The notes under the pieces are model-generated. The model saw only the letters and a program-made list of their open reading frames with translations, was not told where the DNA came from and made no database searches. Both the position numbers and the translations under genes were made by a program. Positions 9,888-18,982 of a DNA stretch of 64,000 nucleotides are shown in pieces (positions within the stretch are counted from its first letter, which is position 1; the number at the start of each line of letters is the position of its first letter). This DNA is from Siphonodentalium dalli (lineage: Eukaryota > Mollusca > Scaphopoda > Gadilida > Siphonodentaliidae), in the NCBI GenBank assembly GCA_032622095.1, contig CP136065.1:56415949-56479948 (forward strand), given 5' to 3'.

Positions 9888-10283
9888 CAAGCCTGCAAAT
9901 AGTGTGTCTGTCATTTGCAGAATGAGGTCGCCAGAGGGTGAATTAAGAGATGCTAGCAGCTAGTCCACACTCCAAATTCACCCTCTGGGAACCTCATTTT
10001 GCCTAGGACTCAACTGCTATGGGAGACCTAGGATCAGATTGAAGTTCCCCAGGTGAAGTTGGTGTTGTTCAGCATTAGTCACTTCGATTGTGCATTTTAT
10101 CTTCTGCAAATTAGGGGATATAGAAACTTCCCAGAATGGAAGAAGTAAATATAACAATGTTAATTTGAGCATATAGATACTTCCCAGAAGATGAGGCCTA
10201 AGCAGAATGAGGTCCCATAGTGCGAATTTGGTGATGCTAGCCCGCTGTGTGATAGCAGCACTAAATTTGCACTATTTGCAGGC
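9888..10283. mobile_element. MITE with AGCCTGCAAATAGTG ends
   Basis: The ends AGCCTGCAAATAGTG and CACTATTTGCAGGCT are perfect inverted repeats. Inside are inverted 'AGAGGGTGAATT' and 'CTTCCCAGAA' segments. A rearranged relative is at 38344-38640. The target duplication is not clear, so the superfamily is not assigned. Confidence 0.7.
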
Positions 10284-10291
10284 TTACAGTA

Positions 10292-10529
10292 TTATCTAAG
10301 ATATTAATTAATTCTAATCATTAGCAATTGTTTGTGTTTTTCTCAAGACCTATTTACAAATAGTGTTATACAATTAACCAATTTCTTCCATACTTCTGGT
10401 ATGCGCATCATTGTCACATTGGACACTTAAGTGGTCATTGTATTGCTCTTCATTGTGTTACTTTTAAGGTTCCATTATCAAGTCACCTTTTTGTGCTGCA
10501 TTTCGCAGTATATTCTGGGAAATCACATA
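10292..10529. repeat. Intronic direct repeat, unit 2
   Basis: Second copy of 9397-9633 in the same orientation. The 9888-10283 MITE lies between them. Confidence 0.85.
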
Positions 10530-11008
10530 AAATGATTCAATCCAAAGAAGACAAAAACTGAAACTAGACATTAAATGGTGTCAGTAATAATTTGTTTATG
10601 GAGTAATATGACCACAAAGCATAGACTAAAAGGCCATATTTGGCCAGAATTTGATAATGAAACACATCTAGTCGAGGATCTTCTTACCTTTGGTGAGGTT
10701 GAGACCTACATGTAGTTTGCATAAGTTTTCTTGATAAAAACCTCCCTCCATCATAAAATTTTCCATATATACCTGTAATTTCCTGAAAACATAGGTATTC
10801 GCATGTATTTGTGCAGCCTGTAGCTTCATCTGGCATCTGATGTATTACAGTGTAGCTCGATGGCATCCGGAAATTCCGAATACGCCATAACAGACACCCA
10901 TATCCAGCATCCATAAAGGGGGTCACTATTAGTCAGAATGAGCACCATGGTTGAGACTATCATGGTTACTATGCATTCTGGGACTAGATTAATCAAATTA
11001 TATATTAA
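10530..11008. other. Intron 1 sequence without recognised features
   Basis: No repeat or exon is supported. It ends with TATATTAA at the Helitron insertion point. Confidence 0.5.
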
Positions 11009-13122
11009 CTAGCAGGTTAGCCCGCCACTGGCGGCATTCGTCTCATGGCTTTGTTTCAGAAACATGACAATTTTTAAATTTAACCAAATTTCAAGTCGAT
11101 AGCTCCACCCGTTTCCGAGATCTGGTCTGCGCATGCGCGAAGCTTGCGTCGCACAGGCTCGGCGACCCGATAAAATTTGTATCCGGGGCAAGATACATTC
11201 ACATAGCAAATTTCAAGTCGATAGCTCCACCCGTTTCCGAGATCTCGTCTGCGCACACGCTGCACGGGCATCCCACGGGCTCGGCGACCCGATAAAATTC
11301 GTACCCGGGGCAAGATACATTCACATACCAAATTTCAAGTCGATAGCTCCACCCGTTTCCGAGATCTCGTCTGCGCATGCGCGAAGCTGGCGTCGCACGG
11401 GCTCGGCGACCCGATAAAATTTGTATCCAGGGCAAGATACATTCACATAGCAAATTTCAAGTCGATAGCTCCACCCGTTCCGAGATAACGCATTCTTTGT
11501 TTTTCAATGAGTTAATTCATGGTACCCGGTCCTAAACTTCAGAGCGGACAGTCAATTAATCCCGTCGTGAAAGTCGAGATAATTGCATTTCGTCCGCATC
11601 TGTATTTCGTACGCATGGGGTCAGTCGTTTAGCCACGTCCATTGGAATCCGCATCCGTATTTCGGACGCATGGGGTCAGTCGTTTAGCCACGTCCATTGC
11701 AATAAAGAGCGTTGATTGTTAACACCTCCGTATAAGGTCAATATAAAGATCGTTGATGACTTAACCTAGTGCTGGGCGGTATTTCGGTATACTGATTATA
11801 ATCGGTAAGATTTTCAATACCGTTACCGTTACCGTCATTCTTTTCCATAATCGGTAAACCTTGAAGACGGTATTATCGCGGTTACATGTCATACAGGCAC
11901 ATTACGGAGTATATTGTGGTTTTCCTTTGTCGGGATACAAAGAAATTACTTCGTTTCTATACACCGTATTTCATCGAAATCATAATTAAGAGGTAGCGAG
12001 TTTGTGTCAGGAGACAGCGTTGCTGTAAATTGGGCTGAGGTAGCGAATATATTTCAAGATTTACATTGTGTACCCCATGCACGTGCTCATCGACAATTTT
12101 AAAATGACTAGTCCGTTTCAATGATTGGCGTGTGCAAGTTTATGCAACGCCCTTTATGTGTATTCATCCCATGTTGCATTATCTTTTAGTTGGAAAAAAC
12201 TGTTCAATCTTCACTCAAGTCACTTCTTTCCCCATGTCATTTCCAAACAAAATGTATTCCTTCGCTACCTGGGACAAAACCCAGCCCAACATTATATTGC
12301 AAGGTATGATTGCATCATTCTGCGCTATTTTTTATCGACCGAATTTATGGGGCAGCTCATTATTTCAAGGGTGTTATCAAGTGGGAATAAATGATCACAT
12401 TCATAAACCGGGATTTAAAAGTATGATTATAATAATTCAACGGGAAGTCAATAATAGTTCTAGAAGTTAAATACTTTGGAAGTAATAAACTTTATTTCCC
12501 GGCATTTAATAAAAGCATTGTACTTATTCTTAAGTTATTCACACCCGGCGGAACATTCCAATATCAACATCACAGCACGTGCTCTGCAAGTCGGCACTGT
12601 CAGTGGGGGATTGTTTCAAAGCTCTTGGGTGTATCCGGCTTCGCTGAATGATGCTTGCATTAAGTTGCATAAATCACAATTATTACCTGTATTTAAGATC
12701 AGCTCATGAATCCATGCTTGCAGATAATGATACATTCATTGATTGCAATCCATAATTTAATAAAACGGAGCGTACATTTCCTTATTTTATGTAATCTGTA
12801 GCGATTAGATTTTCCTCCATAAACAGTCGATCTGTGCACCAAACGAATGCTACTAAACGGGGTTTTAAGGGATTAGTTTAAATAATCGGTAATACCGTAT
12901 ACCGCGGTATTATTTTAGGATTACCGCGGTATTTTTATGCTTAAATACCGCCTAGCACTAACTTAACCACCGCAGTGCCGTTTTTTGTGACTGAGATTGG
13001 AGAACGGGTGCTCTGAGCTTCTCCAAAACGCGACCACGACGATTCCCGTGGGATTTTACCTTTAGATAGGATATATATATATATATATATATATACGGAA
13101 GTCTCAAAATATATAGTATAGA
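11009..13122 (-). mobile_element. Non-autonomous Helitron, copy 2 (interrupted by a hAT element)
   Basis: The 3' end (- strand) is the CCGCC-AGT-GGCGG hairpin and CTAG at 11009-11012, preceded on + by A11008. The 5' TCTATACTATATATTTTGAG end is at 13122. About three and a half tandem units of 119-122 bp lie at 11086-11480, one more than in copy 1. The region 11700-11766 plus 12961-13122 matches copy 1 continuously; the gap is the hAT insertion. The 5' end touches copy 3 with no bases in between. The element lies in intron 1 of the host gene, antisense to it. Confidence 0.88.
11767..12960. mobile_element. Non-autonomous hAT element nested in Helitron copy 2
   Basis: Ends TAGTGCTGGGCGGTATTT and AAATACCGCCTAGCACTA are inverted with one mismatch. 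ACTTAACC is duplicated on both sides (11759-11766 and 12961-12968), and the empty site in Helitron copy 1 (near 6640) reads CTTAACC once. This fixes both the 8-bp hAT duplication and the order of events. Near both ends are several ACCGTTACCG or ACCGCGGTAT subterminal motifs. ORFs at 12125-12470 and 12476-12709 resemble nothing I know. Confidence 0.93.
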
Positions 13123-14314
13123 CTAGCAGGGTAGCCCGCCACCGGCGGCTTGTCCGAAACATGACATTTTTTGTTTTTCAATGAGTTAATTGTGACATTT
13201 GTTTATATTTTTTTTTAATTTTTAGCTCCACGCGTTTCAATAAGAAAAAATTGTACCCGGTAGCTCTACCCGTTTCCGAGATCTGGTCTGCGCATGCGCG
13301 AAGCTGGCGTCGCACGGGCTCGGCGACCCGATCAAATTTGTACCCGGCCCAAGATACATTCACATAGCAAATTTCAAGTCGATAGCTCCACCCGTTTCCG
13401 AGATCTCGTCTGCGCATGCGCTGCACGGGCGTCGCATGGGCTCGGCGACCCGATAAAATTTGTACCCGGTGCAAGATACATTCACATAGCAAATTTCAGG
13501 TCGATAGCTCCACCCGTTTCCGAGATCTGCCTTTCTGCATAATATTTCGAGCGATAACATTGCATTGAAATGTCAGACTCCCATCGTGAACCTCAACACG
13601 AAGTAAACACGTGTTTCGAGCGATAACATTGCATTGAAATGACTCCCATCGTGAACCTCAAGACGACGTAAAACACGTGTTGCGTTCTAGGAAATGCACT
13701 CAATGCAGATGCTAATAACGTTGACTTCGTATATATATATATAATGACGTTATTAACCCCGGCCGTGCCGTTTGAGCTGATGTTTATGACTGGGAGTGGA
13801 GTACGGGTGCTCGGAGCTTCTGGAAAACGCGTGGACGACATCGTACGTGGTATTTTACCTTTAGATAGGAAGTTTGAGCTCAATCTGTCCAGCCGTTCCC
13901 GTCCTAATGTACTATTTCGAGCGATAACAATTGTCAGACTCCCATCGTGAACCTCAACACGAAGTAAACACGTGTTTCGAGCGATAACATTGCATTGAAG
14001 TCAGACTCCCATCGTGGACCCCCAAGACGACGTAAACACGTGTTTGTTCCGGTATAACTTTGGAGACTCTGACTTCATATATATATATAATGACGTTATT
14101 AACCCCGGCCGTGCCGTTTGAGCTGATTTCGATGACTGGGAGTGGATAAAGGGTGCTCAGAGCTTCTCGAAAACACGATTACGGCGGTGTCGGTGGGATT
14201 TTACACTTACATACGAAATTTGATCTCAATCTGTACACGCGTTTTGGATTCTATGAAGTACACACACACACACACACACACATATATACGAAGTCTCAAA
14301 ATATATAGTATAGA
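13123..14314 (-). mobile_element. Non-autonomous Helitron, copy 3, joined end to end to copy 2
   Basis: It begins on + with CTAGCAGGGTAGCCCGCC, again a 3' hairpin CCGCC-GGT-GGCGG on the - strand, immediately after the 5' TC of copy 2. It ends at GA 14313-14314 followed by T14315. Two of the 120-bp units lie at 13262-13525. The rest differs from copies 1 and 2: repeated 'AACACGTGTTTCGAGCGATA' segments and two direct copies of a roughly 160-bp block (13744 and 14090). A (CA)n tract at about 14262 replaces the (TA)n. Its 5' end is 26 bp upstream of exon 2. Confidence 0.85.
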
Positions 14315-14340
14315 TTATGATAATTTCTTTTCTACTACAG

Positions 14341-14460
14341 TTTGTGGTCTTATTATATTGGTTGGAACAATCATCCTTGGAAAACTATTGATATCCAGAA
14401 AATGGCGACATGATGATGAGATGAATCGACATCCGCATACTTGTTTCCACACATGCTCAG
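14341..14460 (+). CDS. Two-pass membrane protein with PY motifs, coding exon 2 of 3
   Basis: The 120-bp exon lies between acceptor TTCTACTACAG and donor GTAATA. It continues the phase-1 frame of exon 1: codon 89 is completed as valine, then CGLIILVGTIILGKLL finishes the second membrane helix. RKWRHDDEM follows as a charged cytosolic flank, then a His/Cys segment (PHTCFHTC). Being a multiple of three with equal phases at both ends, the exon could be skipped without a frameshift, which would remove most of helix 2. A Helitron ends 26 bp upstream, so the polypyrimidine tract is native but the branch-point region is disturbed. Confidence 0.85.
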
Positions 14461-14623
14461 GTAATACCATTTGATTTGATTTGATTAACTTACTTCAAAG
14501 GTGTGTATTAAGGTACCCAAGGCCTTTGGATTGGGTTCATGCGATATAACATAAAAGGCTGTTAAACAACTATCATCAACAAGTGAATGAATTAATAAAT
14601 TGACTTTGTTAATACTTTCATTA

Positions 14624-14875
14624 TTAACCCTTTCGTAATGGGAGCTGCGCTAATGCAGCATTACATATCCTGTGACAGTGCATTCTCTTATATATGCAAG
14701 TCTACCATAGGGAGCCTCACATATATAAGAGAATGCAGTGGCTTACAAGGTAAATATTGTTAGGCCAATGTATTTTCTTATATATGTGAGGCTCCCTGTG
14801 GGAGACTCGCATATATAAGATAATGCATTGGCACAGTCACAAAATTTCAGGAAGCTCCAGTCATGGAAGGGTTAA
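14624..14875. mobile_element. TTAA-flanked MITE, double-hairpin family
   Basis: TTAACCCTTTCGTAATGG opens it and GGAAGGGTTAA closes it, consistent with piggyBac-type termini and TTAA duplication. Two internal hairpins, each about 30 bp per arm with a tiny loop, have arms of the ATTCTCTTATATATG...CATATATAAGAGAAT type. It lies in intron 2. Confidence 0.85.
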
Positions 14876-15240
14876 TAACTCTCCAATAATGATATGTCAC
14901 ATATCAAAACTGTTGTTATGCAAATATTACTGTTGCAGTGGAATTATTGATAAAAGTCCAATTAGTCCAATACCGGCAGGATACCAAAGTTTAATTAAAA
15001 CTTGACAATAAACATTGGAAATGGTCAAAGCATTGAAAAATATTCTGAAAATCATATTCAGACTAAAATATTTTAGCTTAGTACATGATTAGCGATGTTT
15101 GTTGATAAATCACTGGAAAAGTTTAGTTTACTTAATAATTATCAATTATCAATCAAAACACAAAATTTTGTTATTGGAGAACTATCAATAATTAATTAAT
15201 TAATAAATTAACACAGTTTATCTATTTCTCCATGTTCTTT
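14876..15240. other. Intron 2 sequence without recognised features
   Basis: AT-rich unique sequence between two MITEs of the same family. Confidence 0.5.
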
Positions 15241-15489
15241 TTAACACTTTCATGACTTGAGCTTCCTGAAATTTTGCGAAAGCCCTGTGCCAATGCATTC
15301 TCGCCCATAGGAAGGCTCGCATATATAAGAGAATACATTGGCCTAACAATATTTACCTTGATCTTGTAAGCCAGTGCATTCTCTTATATATGCGAGGCTC
15401 CCATATGGGAGCCTCGCATATATATGATAATGCACTGGCACAGGGTCTTTAATGCTGCACCAGCGCAGCTGCCGTCATGAAAGGTTTAA
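15241..15489. mobile_element. TTAA-flanked MITE, double-hairpin family (inverse orientation)
   Basis: It runs from TTAACACTTTCATGACTTGA to GTCATGAAAGGTTTAA and has the same two hairpins. Compared with 14624-14875 the halves are in the opposite order, so the two MITEs in intron 2 are inverted relative to each other and could pair in the transcript. Confidence 0.85.
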
Positions 15490-15934
15490 TGGTGATGCTT
15501 TTACAGACTTTAATTTGTTTTGCACATTTAGCCACTGTGTGCCTTGGGTCCCTATAAAGTCAAATTTCAATTTCACTTGCAAGATATTTTGTTCCCGAAA
15601 ATCATTATTTTCCATCCAGCTTAAATTGTCATGGCTCATTTGAACCTCCAAACATTGAATATTTCTGATCAAAATTATCTTTTATTGATATACCGATATT
15701 GTTGAAAAATGAACTTCTAATTTTCGCATTCCAGTGATTTGTGGGCATACATCCTGTGTATGACAATCAGAATGATTACTGTTAACTTTGTAGTGAAACA
15801 ACTTTATAGAAGCATGAAATGCCTGTTATTGAACACAAACCAGTGTTGCAATGGGCACATTTCCTCCATTGATTATATGAACACATCAAGCATATTGAGA
15901 AATATGTCTACTGGTGTATGTTTTTTATTTACAG

Positions 15935-16149
15935 TTGTATATAGCCAATCCAATGATCAACTGGCCCAAATAATGACAATGGAACCGCCACCCCCGCCTT
16001 ACGAGATGGTTCAGAGACCTCAACAAGAGCCACCGTCTACTGATCAAACCAACAATGATACGAGAGTGATAATTATCGACCCGGCTATACATACACTTCC
16101 TAATTATTCTGACGCCATTGCTCCTTTACCATCCTATTCAGAAATCTGA
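15935..16149 (+). CDS. Two-pass membrane protein with PY motifs, terminal coding exon
   Basis: The acceptor TTTTTATTTACAG precedes 15935, and the phase-1 junction makes codon 129 valine. Residues 130-199 form a cytosolic, proline-rich tail. EPPPPPYEMV contains a canonical PPxY (residues 148-151). LPNY (183-186) and LPSY (193-196) are LPxY variants, the last close to the C-terminus. Between them is a Q/N/T-rich linker and a short hydrophobic VIIID strand. PPxY and LPxY bind WW domains of NEDD4-family ligases, so this tail probably controls ubiquitination or sorting of a partner. The stop TGA is at 16147-16149. A MITE begins 48 bp after the stop. Confidence 0.87.
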
Positions 16150-16197
16150 TGCTGTCAGATTTGTTTTTGTTGGGCATTTCTGATGTACAGTAATGCT

Positions 16198-16304
16198 CTA
16201 AATAACCACAGCATAATTATGGGTAACTTTTCAGGATTTAGTCGGAAATATGGCTTGTTGCCATTCATCGGAAAGCTCTCAGTTGATTATTTAGAGCATT
16301 ACTG
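16198..16304. mobile_element. TA-flanked palindromic MITE (CAGTAATGC ends), shortened
   Basis: CAGTAATGCTCTAAATAA and TTATTTAGAGCATTACTG are inverted ends flanked by TA. The second arm lacks most of its length compared with 23878-24090. It lies just after the host stop codon and would be part of a longer 3' untranslated region. Confidence 0.85.
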
Positions 16305-16599
16305 TATCATGTATATATATATGCTTGTTTACATATCTATTGGGAGACTCTTCTAGTGTATGAATTTTAGAGCGAGCAACATTGGCCTTTAGAAATAGTC
16401 TGATGAAATTTCTTTCCATGGCATAATCTTTATTTACATTTTAATAGTGGTGGCTGATTTCAACATTGATGGCCATAGCAAATTTTTCAGAAATTTTATC
16501 TTTCAGCATTGAAGCTATATCCTCAAATATATTGATTAATCAAACAGCTAGAGCCCGTAAATTACCAAGTATTGGTTTAATTTCAAGGAAAAGATAGTG

Positions 16600-16756
16600 T
16601 TAACCCTTTCAGTGCCAAGTCCGATTTTTGTATCAACCCATATTTCCTAAGAGCTCTTTCCATCAATGTGTCACATTATTATAATCAATAAATTTGAAAA
16701 ATGATCAAGGAAATATGGGTTGATACAAAAATCGGACTTGACACTGAAAGGGTTAA
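16600..16756. mobile_element. TTAA-flanked MITE, CAGTGCCAAGTCC family
   Basis: TTAACCCTTTCAGTGCCAAG and its complement bound about 157 bp. The arms of about 50 bp carry 'TTTTTGTATCAACCCATATT'. The right TTAA overlaps the left end of the next MITE, so two TTAA elements abut here. Confidence 0.87.
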
Positions 16757-16962
16757 ACCCTTTCTATACGAAATGGATTCTCCCAGTCAGTTAAAAAGTG
16801 GAATGGTCTATTATTGATTTAGAGGGATGTTAAGGTGATAAAATCAGAAGACAGATAAATAAAAGTGCAGAAGAAGTCCTATTTATTGAGCGATATCTGG
16901 TATTTGAACATTTCCTAAGGGATAACTACTCATCAATTATGCTTTAGTATAGAAAGGGTTAA
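16753..16962. mobile_element. TTAA-flanked MITE, TTTCTATACG family
   Basis: Left end TTAAACCCTTTCTATACGAA and right end TTTAGTATAGAAAGGGTTAA. The interior is unrelated to the preceding family and matches 25535-25810. A decayed third member starts near 20120. Confidence 0.78.
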
Positions 16963-17176
16963 AGTAATTTTGGATACTTCATTAAAAGAACAATTCTTGA
17001 TTTAAAAAGAAAGTCCATGTTCTCTACCCAAGGAAATCTATTGGATCTAATAATCACAATACTAGCTTTCTGTGATTTTCATCTGCAGTCTGATTTAATT
17101 TAAATTTCAGATATGAATTATCTCACTTTATATCACAACAGTACCTGACTACCTGTACTGCCCAAAGCAAGGACTA

Positions 17177-17506
17177 CAGTGATGCCCTAAATAATCGACT
17201 CCTTAACCCTTTCAGTGCCAAGTCCGATTTTTGTATCAACCCATATTTCCTTGATCATTTTTCAAATTTATTTATTATAATAATGTCCATAAATTTGAAA
17301 ACTGATCAAGGAAATATGGGTTGATACAAAAATTGGTCTTGGCACTGAAAGGGTTAACCACAGCATAATTATGGGTAACTTTTTCAGGATTTAGTCGGAA
17401 TGAGAACTTTCCGATGAATGGCAACAAGCCATATTTCCGGCTAAATCCTGAAAAGTTACCCATAATTCTGCTGTGGTTAAGGAGTCATTTATTTAGGACA
17501 TTACTG
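17177..17506. mobile_element. TA-flanked palindromic MITE carrying a nested TTAA MITE
   Basis: The outer ends CAGTGATGCCCTAAATAA and TTATTTAGGACATTACTG are flanked by TA. Its TTAA within 'ACTCCTTAACCACAG' has been used as a target by the element at 17203-17357. Without that insertion it is a long hairpin like 23878-24090. Confidence 0.9.
17203..17357. mobile_element. TTAA-flanked MITE, CAGTGCCAAGTCC family, nested
   Basis: It is a near-identical relative of 16600-16756. The host MITE shows the empty site (one TTAA) in the copies at 21521 and 23878, whereas here TTAA is present on both sides. This demonstrates TTAA target duplication, the piggyBac hallmark. Confidence 0.92.
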
Positions 17507-17900
17507 TACATGTAGTACCCAAAGCAACGACTAGTTTACATTGATTGCTGTTCAGTGAACTCAAGTCTTTTAAATTTCCATCTGTGAGGAACTGTGAGGG
17601 TGGAAAAAATGGCCACCTCAGCACCATCTTAACAAGTCGGTGCCAAATCGCAAATGTTAAATTTCGAACATTTGTCATGGGTATCATTGTGTTTATATTC
17701 TCAAATCATATCATAAAATTTATAATTATACAGCGGTGATGATGCATATTATATTTGAAATATCTTTATTTGGTACTTCAAAGTGATGTTGTCTCGACCT
17801 CACTTGCTATTGTGATGGGACCTATGCTCAACTTACACTTCCACCTTTCTATAATTATCTATTTATCTCCCTTAGCTTTTTTGAACCAAATAGCAAACTA
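17507..17900. other. No gene or repeat recognised
   Basis: AT-rich intergenic or 3' untranslated sequence. The short reading frames on both strands look random. Confidence 0.5.
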
Positions 17901-18216
17901 ATTTAACTATCCAATGACTGGATCTTCCTGAAATTTTGCAAAAACCCTGTGCCAATGTATTCTCTTATATATGCACTGCGTTGGTGCAGCAGTAAAGATC
18001 CTGTGCCAGTGCTTTCTCTTATATATGTGAGTCTCCATTAGGGAGCCTCACATATATAAGTGAATACACTGGCTTACAAGATCAAGGTACATATTGTTAG
18101 GCCAATATATTCTCTTATACATATGAGGCTCCCTATGGGAGACTTTGATATATAAGAAAATGCATTGGCACTGGGTTTTCGCAAAATTTCAGGAAGCTCC
18201 AGTCATGGAAGGGCTA
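17901..18216. mobile_element. Decayed double-hairpin TTAA MITE
   Basis: Both hairpins and the flanking 'CTTCCTGAAATTTTGC' segments are present, but both terminal TTAACCCTTT ends have mutated. It carries an extra half-hairpin segment near 17960-18010, making it longer than its relatives. Confidence 0.75.
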
Positions 18217-18718
18217 TATAGCAATGAATTACTTCCCTTGAGGTATTTCTGTTAGAAATCCATTTGAAAGGATATGCCTTTCATTTTGCTTAGCAAAATG
18301 TATATGCTTTGTGATGTCACCCTAAAGAATTCTGAAAACAGTCTCCATCTGTATTATACTGTGCTAATGTATCAGGTTATACCTTTGCTTCAAATTTTCT
18401 TCACATCTTAATATTAATGGGACAGTTTATTAAATTTTCGACAAATCTTATTTAGGTTGCACATGATAACATTGCTAATCATAGCAAGGAAATGCTATCA
18501 ATTGTACAGTTATCAAATTATGTATGGTACATAGATAGAATGACACAAGTCTGTGAATTAGTTAACATTATTGCATGAATTTGTTTTTGACGAGATGGTA
18601 CATTGAGAACTGTAGGTTCAATAGCATTAACATGTTCTCAACACTGTGGTTCTATGTTTATTGCACACCCGAGGTCTATGGCTTCTAGCATACTGATGTT
18701 TAGATGATATTGTTTCAT

Positions 18719-18982
18719 TTAACCTTTTCATGGACGGAGCTGCACTGGTGCAGCATTAAAGACCCTGTGCCAGTGCATTCTCTTATATATGTGAGTCTCC
18801 CATAGGGAGTCTCACATATATAACCAAATGCACTGGCTTACAATGTCAAGGTAAATATTGTTATGCCAATGTATTATCTTATATATGGGAGGCTCCCTAT
18901 GGGCGACTCACATATATAAGAGAATGCATTGGCACAGGGTTTTTTGCAAAATTTCAGGAAGCTCTGTTCATGGAAGGGTTAA
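18719..18982. mobile_element. TTAA-flanked MITE, double-hairpin family
   Basis: TTAACCTTTTCATGGACGG to CATGGAAGGGTTAA with both hairpins intact, apart from mismatches in the loops. Confidence 0.85.

Noticed and set aside
12125-12709. ORFs inside the nested hAT element as a transposase
   Set aside because: No hAT signature (zinc BED, dimerisation block) is readable; they are short and on inconsistent frames.
6005-14314. Classifying the AGCAGGTTAGCCCGCC repeats as TIR elements or LINE tails
   Set aside because: No terminal inverted repeats or target duplications exist, whereas TC start, hairpin plus CTAG end and A/T flanks all fit Helitrons.
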